Part shown: one piece after another, positions 28,388 to 38,573 of the stretch
Numbering within the stretch: the stretch's first letter is position 1
Layout of the letters: each line of letters opens with the position of its first letter
Position numbers and translations under genes: made by a program
Assembly (NCBI GenBank): GCA_027452265.1
Contig: DAIDGR010000110.1
Span: forward strand, 39,828-103,827
DNA: 64,000 nt
Reading direction: 5' to 3'
DNA from: Caulobacteraceae bacterium
GTDB lineage: Bacteria; Pseudomonadota; Alphaproteobacteria; Caulobacterales; Caulobacteraceae
The notes under the pieces: model-generated
Databases searched by the model: none
Told to the model about the DNA's origin: nothing
The model's input: the letters and a program-made list of their open reading frames with translations, nothing else

Positions 28388-31290
28388 CGCGCCTGGGCGT
28401 CCCACCAGGCCACCGCGTCGGCGTCGCGCAGGGAGAGGTCGGGATAGCGGGGATCTTCTCCCACCTCCGGAAGGATGCGCCAGGAGCGGGCGCACTTGCG
28501 CCCCTCCGCCTTGACCGGCGATACCGCCACGCCGGGCGTCGTCTCCAGCCGGAACGCGTCGGCCGGGCCTTCGCCCAGGACCAGACGGGCCTGGCTGGTG
28601 CGGAACACCTCGGCTGGGTCAAGGCCATCGAAGGCGGCAATCAGGTCGGGATCGACGAGATGCACCACCGGGGCCGCCTCCAGAGCCGCGCCGAGGCGCT
28701 TTTCGCGGCGCTCGACCTCCAGGGCGCCGGTGACGACGCGCGTGACGGCCTGCACCTTGGCCCAGCGCGCGGCCTCGAGCGGATCGCGCCAGGAGGCGGG
28801 CGTCTCGGGGAAGACCCGCTCGGCATTGGCCGGCGCCTCGGGGAAGCGCGTGGACCAGGCCTCCTCCATGGTGAAGGCGAGCACCGGGGCCATCCAGATG
28901 GTCAGGCGTTCGAACACCAGGTCCATCACCGTTCGGCAGGCGCGCCGCCGAACCGAGTCGGGCCGATCGCAGTAAAGGGCGTCCCGGCGGATATCGAAGA
29001 ACAGGGCCGACAGGTCGTTGGACGCGAAATCGGCCAGAGGGCGCATGGCGGCGGCAAAATCGAACCGCTCATAGGCGCCGCGGACTTCCTCATCCAGCTC
29101 GGCCAGGCGGTGAAGGATGAACCGCTCCAGGGGCGGCGCCTGATCCAGCGGCAGGCGCTCGGCCTCGCCAAACCCCTCCAGGGCGCCCAGGAGGTAGCGG
29201 ATGGTGTTGCGCAGCTTGCGATAGGCGTCGACCGTGGACTGCAGGATGGTCGGGCCGATCCGCTGGTCCTCGGCATAGTCGGTGAGGGCGACCCACAGGC
29301 GCAGGATCTCCGCGCCATTGGCCTTGATCACGCTCTGCGGCTCGACCGCATTTCCGAGCGACTTGGACATCTTCTCCCCCTTCTCGTCGAGGGTGAAGCC
29401 GTGGGTCAGCACCCCCTCGAACGGGGCGCGGCCGCGGGTCGCGCAGGCCTCCAGAAGGGAGGACTGGAACCATCCGCGGTGCTGGTCCGAGCCCTCGAGA
29501 TAGAGGTCGGCAGGCCAGCGGGTCCGTTCACGCCCCTCCAGGACGAAGGCGTGGGTGGATCCGGAATCAAACCACACATCGACAATGTCCTCGACCTTCT
29601 CGTAGCGGCTCGGGTCGTGGTTGCCGAGGAAATCCCCCGACGGCCGGGTGAACCAGGCGTCGGCGCCTTCACGGGTGATGATCTCGACGATCCGGGCGTT
29701 GACATCGGGATCCTGGAGCGGCTGGCCCGTGGCGACATCGACAAACATGGCCAGCGGCGAGCCCCAGGCGCGCTGGCGGCTGATCAGCCAGTCGGGGCGG
29801 GTCTCCACCATGCCGCGAATACGGTTGCGCCCGGCCTCGGGATAGAAGCGCGTGGCGTCGATGGCGGCCAGGGCCGTCTCGCGCAGCGTACGCCCGCCAT
29901 GCGCTTCGCCCGCCAGCGGCGCATCCAGGCGGATGAACCATTGCGGCGTGTTGCGGAAGATGACCGGCGCGCGCGAGCGCCAGGAGTGGGGATAGCTGTG
30001 CTCCAGCCGGCCCCGGGCGAGAAGGCCGCCCGCCTCGATCAACGCCTTGGTCACGGCGCCATTGGCGGGGCCGAACTTGCCGGCCGCCTTGCCTTCGGTC
30101 TCGAGCACCTTGAGCCCCCCGAACAGGGGGACGTGAGCGAAATAGGCCCCGTCCTCATCCACCGTCTCGGGAATGTCGCGGAAGCCATGGGCGATCCACA
30201 GGGCGTAGTCCTCGGCTCCGTGTCCCGGTGCGGTGTGGACGAAGCCCGAACCGGCGTCCTCGGTGACATGATCGCCCGCGAGCAGGGGCACGTCGAAGCC
30301 GTAGCCGGGATCAAGCGAACGCAGGGGATGGGCGCAGACGAGGCCGTTCGGATCCACCGCTGAGACCCGACGCGCCTTGGCGATGCGCGCGGCGGCGAAC
30401 AGGCCAGGCGCCAGGGCCTCGGCCAGGACCAGCCGGTCGCCGGGTCGGACCCAGGGGTCGAACTCCAGGCCGTCCTCGAGCGTCTCCACCTCGTACAGGC
30501 CGTAGGCGATCTTCGGGTTGAAGGCGATGGCGCGGTTGGCCGGGATCGTCCAGGGCGTGGTGGTCCAGATCACCACCTTGGCCCCGATCAGGTCCGGCGC
30601 TCCGGCGACCACGGGGAATCCGACCCAGATCGTCGGCGACACGTGCGGGTGATACTCGACCTCGGCGTCGGCCAGGGCCGTGCGCTCCACAGGGCTCCAC
30701 ATCACCGGCTTGGAGCCCCGATAGACCTGGTGGGTCGCGATGAAGCGATGCAGTTCGGCGACGATCGCCGCCTCGCTGGCGAAATCCATGGTGGCGTAGC
30801 GATTGGCCCAGTCGCCCAGAACGCCGAGGCGGCGGAACTCGGCGCCCTGCTCGGCGATCCATCCGGCGGCATAGTCGCGGCAGCGGGCGCGGAATTCGGC
30901 CTTGGAGACCTCAGCCTTGCCGCGGCCCTCGGCGCGGAAAGCCTCTTCGATCTTCCATTCGATGGGCAGGCCGTGACAATCCCAGCCCGGCACGTAGTCG
31001 ACATCGAAGCCGAGCGCGAAGCGGGAGCGGACCACGAAGTCCTTCAGCAGCTTGTTGAGGGCGTGGCCGATATGGATCGCCCCATTGGCGTAGGGCGGCC
31101 CGTCGTGCAGGACGAACAGGCGCGCGCCAGCGGCCTGTCGGGCGCGGCGCACGGCGGAATAGACATCGCCCAGGCGCTCGAGCAGGCGCGGCTCAAGCTC
31201 GGGCAGGCCCGCCCGCATGGGAAAATCGGTCTTGGGCAGGAAGACGGTCTCGCGATAGTCGCGGGGCGGGGTGGGGGACGCGTCGGACAT
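28384..31290 (-). CDS. ileS: Isoleucyl-tRNA synthetase
   Basis: DGPPYANGAIHIGHALNKLLKD (HIGH), DEKGEKMSKSLGN (KMSKS); overlaps lspA start. Confidence 0.98.
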   Translation of the reverse strand: MSDASPTPPRDYRETVFLPKTDFPMRAGLPELEPRLLERLGDVYSAVRRARQAAGARLFVLHDGPPYANGAIHIGHALNKLLKDFVVRSRFALGFDVDYVPGWDCHGLPIEWKIEEAFRAEGRGKAEVSKAEFRARCRDYAAGWIAEQGAEFRRLGVLGDWANRYATMDFASEAAIVAELHRFIATHQVYRGSKPVMWSPVERTALADAEVEYHPHVSPTIWVGFPVVAGAPDLIGAKVVIWTTTPWTIPANRAIAFNPKIAYGLYEVETLEDGLEFDPWVRPGDRLVLAEALAPGLFAAARIAKARRVSAVDPNGLVCAHPLRSLDPGYGFDVPLLAGDHVTEDAGSGFVHTAPGHGAEDYALWIAHGFRDIPETVDEDGAYFAHVPLFGGLKVLETEGKAAGKFGPANGAVTKALIEAGGLLARGRLEHSYPHSWRSRAPVIFRNTPQWFIRLDAPLAGEAHGGRTLRETALAAIDATRFYPEAGRNRIRGMVETRPDWLISRQRAWGSPLAMFVDVATGQPLQDPDVNARIVEIITREGADAWFTRPSGDFLGNHDPSRYEKVEDIVDVWFDSGSTHAFVLEGRERTRWPADLYLEGSDQHRGWFQSSLLEACATRGRAPFEGVLTHGFTLDEKGEKMSKSLGNAVEPQSVIKANGAEILRLWVALTDYAEDQRIGPTILQSTVDAYRKLRNTIRYLLGALEGFGEAERLPLDQAPPLERFILHRLAELDEEVRGAYERFDFAAAMRPLADFASNDLSALFFDIRRDALYCDRPDSVRRRACRTVMDLVFERLTIWMAPVLAFTMEEAWSTRFPEAPANAERVFPETPASWRDPLEAARWAKVQAVTRVVTGALEVERREKRLGAALEAAPVVHLVDPDLIAAFDGLDPAEVFRTSQARLVLGEGPADAFRLETTPGVAVSPVKAEGRKCARSWRILPEVGEDPRYPDLSLRDADAVAWWDAQAR

Positions 31291-31494
31291 GAATCGGGTC
31301 GGCAATCTTGCGGGGAACGGGAAGGGCGAGCGGAGCCGGCGGGGATCAGGCGGCCGCCAACGGGCGGCGACCCGTCACGCCGGGCGGGTAATTCGCGGCT
31401 CGCGCGCCGTCGCCGTGGGGATCGCCAAAGTCATGCCGCCCGCTTAGCAGAGGCCGGACAAGGCCGCCAGCTTTGAGCTCAGGGCGCCGCGGCC

Positions 31495-31608
31495 AGAGCG
31501 CGTTAGGTTGGGCTGGAGCCAACCCGGCGCTTCGCAACGCGCTCAGGGACTTTGAGCCAGAGCACGATTCAGCGACTTCGCCGATTCCACGAAAACGCAT
31601 CGTGCTCG
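31495..31608 (-). repeat. Interspersed 114-bp two-hairpin repeat, copy B (reverse orientation; overlaps 3' end of ribF)
   Basis: Reverse complement GAGCACGATGCGTTTTCGTGGAATCGGCGAAGTCGCTGAATCGTGCTCT...GAGCGCGTTGCGAAGCGCCGGGTTGGCTCC...AACGCGCTCT. Confidence 0.92.
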
Positions 31609-32525
31609 AGGACCGCGCGCGCAGCCTCGGCGTCGTGGCGGATCTGCTCGACCATCAGCTCGACCGAGGCAAACCGCTCCTCCGGCCGCAGGAAGGCGAT
31701 CAGGTCGGTCTCGATCAGCTCGCCATAAATATCCTCGTCGAAATCGAACAGCCAGACCTCCAGGCGGGGCTCGACCTCGCCGGTGGTCGGATTGACGCCG
31801 ATATTGGCGACCCCGCCCCGCTCTCGCCCATCCGCCAGACGCGTGCGGGTCGCGTAGACGCCAAAGCGCGGCGCGGCATAGTCGCCCAGGGGAACATTGG
31901 CGGTCGGAAAGCCGAGCTTGCGTCCCAGCTGGCGCCCCTTCTGCACCACGCCTTCGATGGCGAAGGGCCGTCCCAAGAGGCGCTGGGCCAGATCCGGCCG
32001 GCCCGCGCGCAGGGCCTCGCGGATGGCTGTGGACGAGATTTTCGCGGCGTCCTCGTCCACCTCGGCCGCCACCGAGACGGAAAATCCAAGCTCAGCCCCA
32101 TAGCGGATCATGGCCTGAGGATCGCCCGTGCGGTCCTTGCCGAAGGTGATGTCGAAGCCGACGGCCACATGCCGGACGCCCAGGCCCCGGACCAGCACCT
32201 CCTCGGCAAAGGCCCGGTCCGTGAAATTGGCCATCTCCACCCCAAAAGGCAGCAGGTAGAGACGATCGGCGCCCAGCTCGCCCAGGCGTCGCGCCAGCTG
32301 GTGCGGCGTCATCAGGCGGAACGGCGGCGCTTCGGGGTTGAAGTGCATCCGGGCGTGCGGCTCGAAACTGATCACGCCCATCGGGGCGTCCAGCCGCGCC
32401 GCCGCCTCCCTGGCGTCATCGATCACCTTCTGGTGACCCCGATGCACGCCGTCGAAATTGCCAAGCGCGATGGCGGCGCCGCGATCAGCCTCGCCAAGGC
32501 CCTTCCAGCCGTGGATCACCCGCAT
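31569..32525 (-). CDS. ribF: Bifunctional riboflavin kinase/FAD synthetase
   Basis: ALGNFDGVHRGHQKVI, GFPTANVPLG, GVANIGVNPTTGE. Confidence 0.95.
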   Translation of the reverse strand: MRVIHGWKGLGEADRGAAIALGNFDGVHRGHQKVIDDAREAAARLDAPMGVISFEPHARMHFNPEAPPFRLMTPHQLARRLGELGADRLYLLPFGVEMANFTDRAFAEEVLVRGLGVRHVAVGFDITFGKDRTGDPQAMIRYGAELGFSVSVAAEVDEDAAKISSTAIREALRAGRPDLAQRLLGRPFAIEGVVQKGRQLGRKLGFPTANVPLGDYAAPRFGVYATRTRLADGRERGGVANIGVNPTTGEVEPRLEVWLFDFDEDIYGELIETDLIAFLRPEERFASVELMVEQIRHDAEAARAVLEHDAFSWNRRSR

Positions 32526-32531
32526 GCCGGC

Positions 32532-32969
32532 CTAAGCCTCGCCAGAGGCGGCCCGACGGGGCGCCATGACCACCGCCTCGCCCTCGGTCACGGTCTTGCC
32601 GGCGACCGTGCAGACCGTCGAGAGCGTCACCCGCGCCCGCTCCGCGTCGATCGCCGTCACGGTGGCCGTCGTCACCACCTCGTCGCCGATACGGACCGGC
32701 CGGCGAAACGTGACGGTCTGGGAGAGATAGATGGCGCCAGGTCCGGGCAGGCGCGTGCCCAGCACGGCGGAGATATATCCTGCGCTCAGCATACCGTGGG
32801 CGATGCGGCCGCCAAAACGGGTGGTCGCCGCATAGGCCTCGTCCAGATGCACCGGATTGTCATCGCCTGTGACAGAGGCGAACGCGTCGATATCCGCCGC
32901 CGTGACCGTTCGGGTCAGGGACTCGGAGTCACCCGTCTTCAGGTCCTCAAGGTAGCGGCCTGTGGTCAT
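32532..32969 (-). CDS. MaoC family dehydratase
   Basis: FASVTGDDNPVHLDEAYAATTRFGGRIAHGMLSAGYISAVLG. Confidence 0.92.
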   Translation of the reverse strand: MTTGRYLEDLKTGDSESLTRTVTAADIDAFASVTGDDNPVHLDEAYAATTRFGGRIAHGMLSAGYISAVLGTRLPGPGAIYLSQTVTFRRPVRIGDEVVTTATVTAIDAERARVTLSTVCTVAGKTVTEGEAVVMAPRRAASGEA

Positions 32970-33032
32970 GCCCCCTCCGGCGCGTCAGTTCCGCCGCGGT
33001 TCTACAGGCGCCGGCGCCGGTTTGGCGAGGCG

Positions 33033-33899
33033 TCACCAGATCAGGGCGCGCAGGGCGTAGCGGGCCACGACCCCGGCCTCGGCGAATCGCTGCTCCGCCT
33101 GATCGGCGTCAAGCGTCCCGTCGGGACGAAAGAGAACCCCGCCATCGATCCCGCTGCCCACATAAAGCGCCTCGAGACCCGCCGCCATCGCGCCCTTGAG
33201 GTCGGTCGCGAGGCCGTCGCCGATGGCCAGGATCCGCGCCGCCTTGAGCGGTCGCGCCGCGGCCGCGTCGGCCTCGGCCCGGGCAAGGCGATAGATCGGC
33301 GGATGCGGCTTTCCCGCCATCAGGACCCGCCCGCCGAGGCTCTCGTACAGGGCCGCCAGGGCGCCTCCGCAATAGATCAGGCGCGACCCACGCTGCACCA
33401 CCAGGTCGGGATTGGCGCAGACCATCTCCAGATCGCGCGCGCGGGCGGCGACAAGGCGCTCGCGGTAGTCGTCCGGCGTCTCCACCTCGTCGTCGTCGGG
33501 GCCTGAGCAGGCGATGAAGGTCGCCTTGTCGAGCGGCGCGAACTCCAGGCCCAGCCCCTCATAAAGCGCGTCGTCGCGCGCCGGACCGATGCGCCAGGCC
33601 GGCCCGGGCGCCCGGGCGGCGAGCAGGGTGCGGGTGACATCGCCGGAGGTGACGATGGCGCTCCAGGCCGCGCGGGGCGCGCCGAGCTGGTCCAGTTGCC
33701 GCGCCACCTCTGGACCGGGACGGGGCGAGTTGGAGATCAGGATCACCGGGCCCACCTCCGCCCGCCAGCGGACCAGGGCCTCGCAGGCGTCAGACCAGGC
33801 GGTCACGCCATCATGGATCACGCCCCAGATGTCACAGAGGAGGGCGTCGTAGCGCGGGGCCAGCTCCGCCAGTCCCCGCAGCGCGTCAGGTCGTCTCAT
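33033..33899 (-). CDS. TIGR01459 family HAD-type hydrolase
   Basis: YDALLCDIWGVIHDG, ILISNSPRPG, GDGLATDLKGAMAAGLEALYV. Confidence 0.9.
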   Translation of the reverse strand: MRRPDALRGLAELAPRYDALLCDIWGVIHDGVTAWSDACEALVRWRAEVGPVILISNSPRPGPEVARQLDQLGAPRAAWSAIVTSGDVTRTLLAARAPGPAWRIGPARDDALYEGLGLEFAPLDKATFIACSGPDDDEVETPDDYRERLVAARARDLEMVCANPDLVVQRGSRLIYCGGALAALYESLGGRVLMAGKPHPPIYRLARAEADAAAARPLKAARILAIGDGLATDLKGAMAAGLEALYVGSGIDGGVLFRPDGTLDADQAEQRFAEAGVVARYALRALIW

Positions 33900-33934
33900 G
33901 AGCGTGATTGTGGAGGGGATCGGGCGCGCGGCGG

Positions 33935-34813
33935 TCAGCGGGTGGGGACCGGTCGGTCCCCGCGGTAATCGTAGAAGCCGCGACCCGTCTTGCGCCCCAG
34001 CCAGCCGGCCTCGACATATTTCACCAGCAGGGGGCAAGGCCGGTATTTGGAGTCGGCCAGGCCCTCATAGAGGACGTTCATGATCGACAGGACGGTGTCG
34101 AGGCCGATGAAATCGCCCAGCTCCAGCGGGCCCATCGGGTGGTTGGCGCCGAGCTTGAGAGCGGTGTCGATGGCGTCCACCGTCCCCACGCCCTCGTACA
34201 GCGTGTAAATCGCCTCGTTGATCATCGGCACCAGGACACGGTTGACGATGAAGGCCGGGAAGTCCTCGGCATTGGCCGTCGTCTTGTCCAGGGACCGGGC
34301 GAACGCAACGGCCTGTTCGTAGGTCTGAGCGTCGGTGGCGATGCCGCGAATGATCTCCACGAGCTTCATCAGCGGCACGGGGTTCATGAAGTGCAGGCCG
34401 ATGAACCGTTCGGGCCTGTCGGTGGCCGAGGCGAGGCGGGTGATCGAGATCGAGGAGGTGTTGGAGGCGAGAAGGGTCTTGTCGGCAAGATGGGGCGTCA
34501 GGGCCCGGAAGATGGTCTTTTTGGTTTCTTCGTCTTCGGTGGCGGCTTCGATGAGGAGATCCGATTTTCCGACTTCAGCGAGATCGGGGGTTTTTCGGAT
34601 CCGGGCGATCGCGGCCGTCACATCCGCCTCGCCCACAAGACCCCGGGCGACCTGCCGGTGCATGTTGCGGGCGATAAGACCGAGGCTCTCCTCGATTTTC
34701 GCGGGCGCCACATCGTTGAGGCGCACTTCGTAACCAGCCAGGGCGCAGACATGGGCGATGCCACTGCCCATCTGCCCTGCCCCGATGACACCGACCGTTC
34801 TGATTTCGACCAT
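33935..34813 (-). CDS. 3-hydroxybutyryl-CoA dehydrogenase
   Basis: VGVIGAGQMGSGIAHVCALAG, ASNTSSISITRLA, GLHFMNPVPLMKLVEI, GRKTGRGFYDY. Confidence 0.95.
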   Translation of the reverse strand: MVEIRTVGVIGAGQMGSGIAHVCALAGYEVRLNDVAPAKIEESLGLIARNMHRQVARGLVGEADVTAAIARIRKTPDLAEVGKSDLLIEAATEDEETKKTIFRALTPHLADKTLLASNTSSISITRLASATDRPERFIGLHFMNPVPLMKLVEIIRGIATDAQTYEQAVAFARSLDKTTANAEDFPAFIVNRVLVPMINEAIYTLYEGVGTVDAIDTALKLGANHPMGPLELGDFIGLDTVLSIMNVLYEGLADSKYRPCPLLVKYVEAGWLGRKTGRGFYDYRGDRPVPTR

Positions 34814-34944
34814 CAACCGCCTCAGCCAACCGCATCACGGCCCCGGCGGGGCCGTGTGCTCACCAGACGATCAAACTCGTCTCCTTCCGTTATACAAACG
34901 CGAAAGAGATGGGCAAGAAATTGCTGCGACGCAGCGAAATCAGA

Positions 34945-35889
34945 TCAGGCCTTGACCGTGTCCAGCGCCGTCATGAGGTCTGGAACCGCCGCCTTGTAAT
35001 CCGCCACCAGGCCATAGTCGGCGACCTGGAAGATCGGCGCGTCGGCGTCCTTGTTGATCGCCACGATGACCTTGGAGTCCTTCATCCCGGCAAGGTGCTG
35101 AATGGCCCCGGAAATGCCGATTGCCACATAGAGCTGCGGCGCCACCACCTTGCCGGTCTGGCCGACCTGGTAATCGTTGGGGGCGTAGCCGGCGTCCACG
35201 GCCGCGCGCGAGGCGCCGACGGCGGCGCCCAGCTTGTCGGCGAGGGGCTCAATGACGCGCTGGAACTCCTCGGCCGAACCCATGGCCCGTCCGCCGCTGA
35301 CCACGATCTTGGCCGCCGCGAGCTCCGGACGATCGGACTTGACCAGTTCTTCGGAGATGAAGCGCGTCTTGGGCGCGCCGGGGCCCGGGTCCACGGCGGA
35401 GACGCTCGCGGAGCCGCCTTCCGCCGCCGCCTTGAAAGCCGTGGGACGCACCGTGATCACTTTCTTGGCGTCAGCCGAGGACACGGTCTCAAGGGCGTTT
35501 CCGGCATAGATCGGGCGCACGAAGGTCGAGCCGTCGACCACCTCGATGATCTCGGAGATCGGCGCCGTGTCGAGCGCGGCGGCGACCCGGGGAGCAAAGT
35601 TCTTGCCCACGGAGGTGGCCGGGACGAGGAGCGCCTCGTAATTGGCCATCAGGGGCACGACGCAGGCCGCCAGGGCCTCGGCGATCTGGTGTCCGAGGGC
35701 GTCACTCTCAGCGGTCAACACCTTGCGCACGCCGGCGATCTTGGCCGCCTCGGCGGCGACGCCGGCGACCCCCTTGCCGGCCACCAGCACATCGACATCG
35801 CCCGACAGAGCCAGGGCGGCGGTCACGGTCTTGTGGGTGTTGTCCTTGAGGGCGGTATTGTCGTGGTCCGCGAAAACGAGAACGGCCAT
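34945..35889 (-). CDS. etfA: Electron transfer flavoprotein subunit alpha
   Basis: GASRAAVDAGYAPNDYQVGQTGKVVAPQLYVAIGISGAIQHLAGMKDSKVIVAINKD. Confidence 0.97.
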   Translation of the reverse strand: MAVLVFADHDNTALKDNTHKTVTAALALSGDVDVLVAGKGVAGVAAEAAKIAGVRKVLTAESDALGHQIAEALAACVVPLMANYEALLVPATSVGKNFAPRVAAALDTAPISEIIEVVDGSTFVRPIYAGNALETVSSADAKKVITVRPTAFKAAAEGGSASVSAVDPGPGAPKTRFISEELVKSDRPELAAAKIVVSGGRAMGSAEEFQRVIEPLADKLGAAVGASRAAVDAGYAPNDYQVGQTGKVVAPQLYVAIGISGAIQHLAGMKDSKVIVAINKDADAPIFQVADYGLVADYKAAVPDLMTALDTVKA

Positions 35890-35891
35890 GG

Positions 35892-36641
35892 TCAGATCAC
35901 TCCGGCTTCGGTCTTGAGCTTGGACACCAGCTCGGCGGCGGTCTCCACTTTCACCCCGGCGGTGCGCTTGGGCGGCTCGGTTACCTTCTTGACGGTCAGG
36001 TGCGCGACCGCGAGCCCGCCAAAATCGTCAGGCGACTTGATGTCGATGGTCTTCTTCTTCGCCTTCATGATGTTGGGCAGGGAGGCGTAGCGCGGCTCAT
36101 TCAGCCGGAGGTCGGCGGTGACCACGGCCGGCAGATCCAGCTCGAGGGTTTGGAGGCCGCCGTCCACCTCACGCGTCACGCGCACGGAGCCGGCGGAGAG
36201 CTCGACCTTCGAGGCGAAGGTCGCCTGGGGCCAGTCCAACAGGGCCGCCAGCATCTGCCCCACGGCATTGTTGTCGCCGTCGATGGCCTGCTTGCCCATG
36301 ATGACCAGGGACGGACCTTCGGCTTCGACCACCGCCTTGAGCATCTTGGCCACGGCCAGGGGCTCAGGGTCCGCGTCGGTCTGGATCAAGAGGCCTCGGT
36401 CGGCGCCCATGGCCAGAGCCGTACGGATCGTTTCCTGCGCCGGCGTCGGTCCAACCGACACGGCCACGATCTCCTCGGCCAGGCCCTTTTCCTTCAGCCG
36501 GACCGCCTCTTCCACGGCGATTTCGCAGAACGGATTCATGGCCATCTTCACATTGGCCAGATCGACGCCAGACTGGTCGGATTTCACCCGGGCCTTGACG
36601 TTGTAGTCGAGCACGCGTTTCACGGGCACGAGAATCTTCAT
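35892..36641 (-). CDS. etfB: Electron transfer flavoprotein subunit beta
   Basis: [61 protein letters not shown]. Confidence 0.97.
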   Translation of the reverse strand: MKILVPVKRVLDYNVKARVKSDQSGVDLANVKMAMNPFCEIAVEEAVRLKEKGLAEEIVAVSVGPTPAQETIRTALAMGADRGLLIQTDADPEPLAVAKMLKAVVEAEGPSLVIMGKQAIDGDNNAVGQMLAALLDWPQATFASKVELSAGSVRVTREVDGGLQTLELDLPAVVTADLRLNEPRYASLPNIMKAKKKTIDIKSPDDFGGLAVAHLTVKKVTEPPKRTAGVKVETAAELVSKLKTEAGVI

Positions 36642-36741
36642 TGAGGCTCACCTTCCACGCAGAGGCCGTCGCCATAGCCTCTCCACGCCGTGTTGCAAAG
36701 CGGCGCTCACAATTGCAAGTGCGGCGCCGTGTCCCAGACCC

Positions 36742-37011
36742 ATGCCGCAAGTCGAGAAGGCCATGAACCGCGTTTTCGCCAGCACCCGGCTGATCCTGAT
36801 CGGACTGTTCATCGTCGCCTCGAGTGCGACGGCCGCCTACCAGGTGATGTACATCTGGCCGATGCAGAAGTGCGAGAAGGCCGGCGCCTGGTGGGACGGC
36901 CGCGACCGACAGTGCCTGGCGCCGATCCCGATCGCGCGGCTCACGGGTCGCATCGGACCGGTCTCGCCCCCCTCGAAATCGTCCGCCGTTCCGCGCGCGT
37001 CCTCGCGCTGA
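36742..37011 (+). CDS. Hypothetical small membrane-anchored protein with Cys pair
   Basis: MNRVFASTRLILIGLFIVASSATAAYQVMYIWPMQKCEKAGAWWDGRDRQCLAPIP. Confidence 0.65.
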   Translation: MPQVEKAMNRVFASTRLILIGLFIVASSATAAYQVMYIWPMQKCEKAGAWWDGRDRQCLAPIPIARLTGRIGPVSPPSKSSAVPRASSR

Positions 37012-37022
37012 TCGGGGGCGCC

Positions 37023-37634
37023 TCAGGCGTCGCGGTGGGCGCCCGGAACCCAAAGCACGTCCCTGGCCCCCTGGTCATTGGCCCAGCGGGCGGCGACGAA
37101 CAGATAGTCGGATAGCCGGTTGAGATAGCGCAGCGCCTCACCATGGGCGCGCGGAACGGAGGTTGCGTCCCCGCCCCCTTCCAGGGCCAGAAAGGCCACG
37201 GCGTCGCGCTCGGCGCGGCGACATACCGTGCGCGCCAGATGAAGCCAGGTCGCGGCGCGCGAGCCGCCTGGAAGAACGAAGGAGTTGAGCGGCGCCAGTT
37301 CGGCGTTTAGCGCATCGATCTCACGTTCGAGACGCGCGACCTGGGCCGCCACGATCCGCAGGGCCGGCGGCCCGCCATCGTCCTCAGCCGGCGAATAGGG
37401 CGTGGCGAGGTCCGCGCCCAGGTCGAACAGGTCATTCTGGATTCGCGACAGGGAGCGGGCCAGGGGCTCGAGCCCCTCAACCTCGCCGCGCGCAAGGCCA
37501 AGCGTGGCGTTCAATTCATCCACCGCGCCAAAGGCGACGACGCGCGGATCGGCCTTGGCGACCTCCGAGCCGTCAACCAGCCGGGTGCGTCCGCCGTCTC
37601 CGGCGCGGGTATAGATGCGCGAGAGGCGGACCAT
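37023..37634 (-). CDS. Cob(I)yrinic acid a,c-diamide adenosyltransferase (PduO type)
   Basis: IYTRAGDGGRTRLVDG, AVDELNATLG, FVLPGGSRAATWLHLARTVCRRAER, LNRLSDYLFVAAR. Confidence 0.96.
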   Translation of the reverse strand: MVRLSRIYTRAGDGGRTRLVDGSEVAKADPRVVAFGAVDELNATLGLARGEVEGLEPLARSLSRIQNDLFDLGADLATPYSPAEDDGGPPALRIVAAQVARLEREIDALNAELAPLNSFVLPGGSRAATWLHLARTVCRRAERDAVAFLALEGGGDATSVPRAHGEALRYLNRLSDYLFVAARWANDQGARDVLWVPGAHRDA

Positions 37635-37638
37635 ACCC

Positions 37639-37848
37639 CTAGTGTCCCGCCTGATGGCGGGCGAAGGCCCAGGCGGCCACCAGGACGATCACGGCGCCGA
37701 ACTGGAGCAGGACGCGCAGCCGCATCAGCTTGTTGGAGTAGGAGCGTCCGAACTCGCCGCCGCGAAACAGGGCGAAGATCCCCACCCCCAGGGTCAGGGT
37801 CACCGCCGCGAGAGACAGCGGGATGAGGATCTTGAACAGGGTCGGCAT
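37639..37848 (-). CDS. Twin-transmembrane (HIG1-like) small protein
   Basis: GVGIFALFRGGEFGRSYSNKLMRLRVLLQFGAVIVL. Confidence 0.88.
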   Translation of the reverse strand: MPTLFKILIPLSLAAVTLTLGVGIFALFRGGEFGRSYSNKLMRLRVLLQFGAVIVLVAAWAFARHQAGH

Positions 37849-37937
37849 GTGGGAGGACTCGAGAGGACGCGCGCGGGTGGGCTTTCCGGAAGGCCCGGGA
37901 AGCGCCTAGAACCTAAGGCGGCAAGGAGGCCGGCGCC

Positions 37938-38561
37938 ATGGTCATCGTTCATCACCTCAACAATTCGCGTTCGCAGCGGCTCCTCTGGCTGCTTGAAGAG
38001 CTCGGGGCGCCCTATGAGATCCGCTTCTACCAGCGCGATGCGGTCACCAATCTCGCCCCGGAGACGCTGAAGGCCGTGCATCCCCTGGGCAAATCGCCGG
38101 TGATCGAGGCGGACGGCCTGACCATCGCCGAGTCCGGCGCGGCGGTGGACTATCTGATCCGCACGCGCGGCCAGGGCCGCCTGGCCCCCGCGCCCGGTAC
38201 GCCCGAGCATGAGGCCTATCTGGAGTGGCTGCACTATGCCGAGGGCTCGGCCATGCTGCCCCTGATGTTGCAACTCTACACCATGCGCCTGGGTGAGGCG
38301 GGCGCGCCGCTCAAGCCGCGCATCGACAGCGAGATCGACAATCACCTGGGCTTCATCGCCGCGCGCCTGGGGGAGCAGGACTTCATCCTGCCCAGCGGAT
38401 TTTCCGGCGCGGATGTTCAGCTCAGCTTCGTCGGCGAAGTTGGCCGCGCTTTTGGCCGCCTGAGCGGCTTGCCAGGGCTCGCCGCCTGGGTGGAGCGGTT
38501 GCACGCCCGCCCCGCCTTCCAGGCCGCGTTGACCAAGGGCGGACCTTATAACCTGGCCTGA
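37938..38561 (+). CDS. Glutathione S-transferase family protein
   Basis: MVIVHHLNNSRSQRLLWLLEELGAPYEI, HPLGKSPVIEADGLTIAESGA. Confidence 0.93.
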   Translation: MVIVHHLNNSRSQRLLWLLEELGAPYEIRFYQRDAVTNLAPETLKAVHPLGKSPVIEADGLTIAESGAAVDYLIRTRGQGRLAPAPGTPEHEAYLEWLHYAEGSAMLPLMLQLYTMRLGEAGAPLKPRIDSEIDNHLGFIAARLGEQDFILPSGFSGADVQLSFVGEVGRAFGRLSGLPGLAAWVERLHARPAFQAALTKGGPYNLA

Positions 38562-38573
38562 CCCTCGGACGCC

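Noticed and set aside
28351-30363. 670-aa plus-strand ORF opposite ileS
   Set aside because: Antisense to ileS; same spurious composition.
28388-31494. T-box or riboswitch upstream of ileS
   Set aside because: No T-box-like specifier or antiterminator pattern recognised, and T-boxes are not typical of Alphaproteobacteria.
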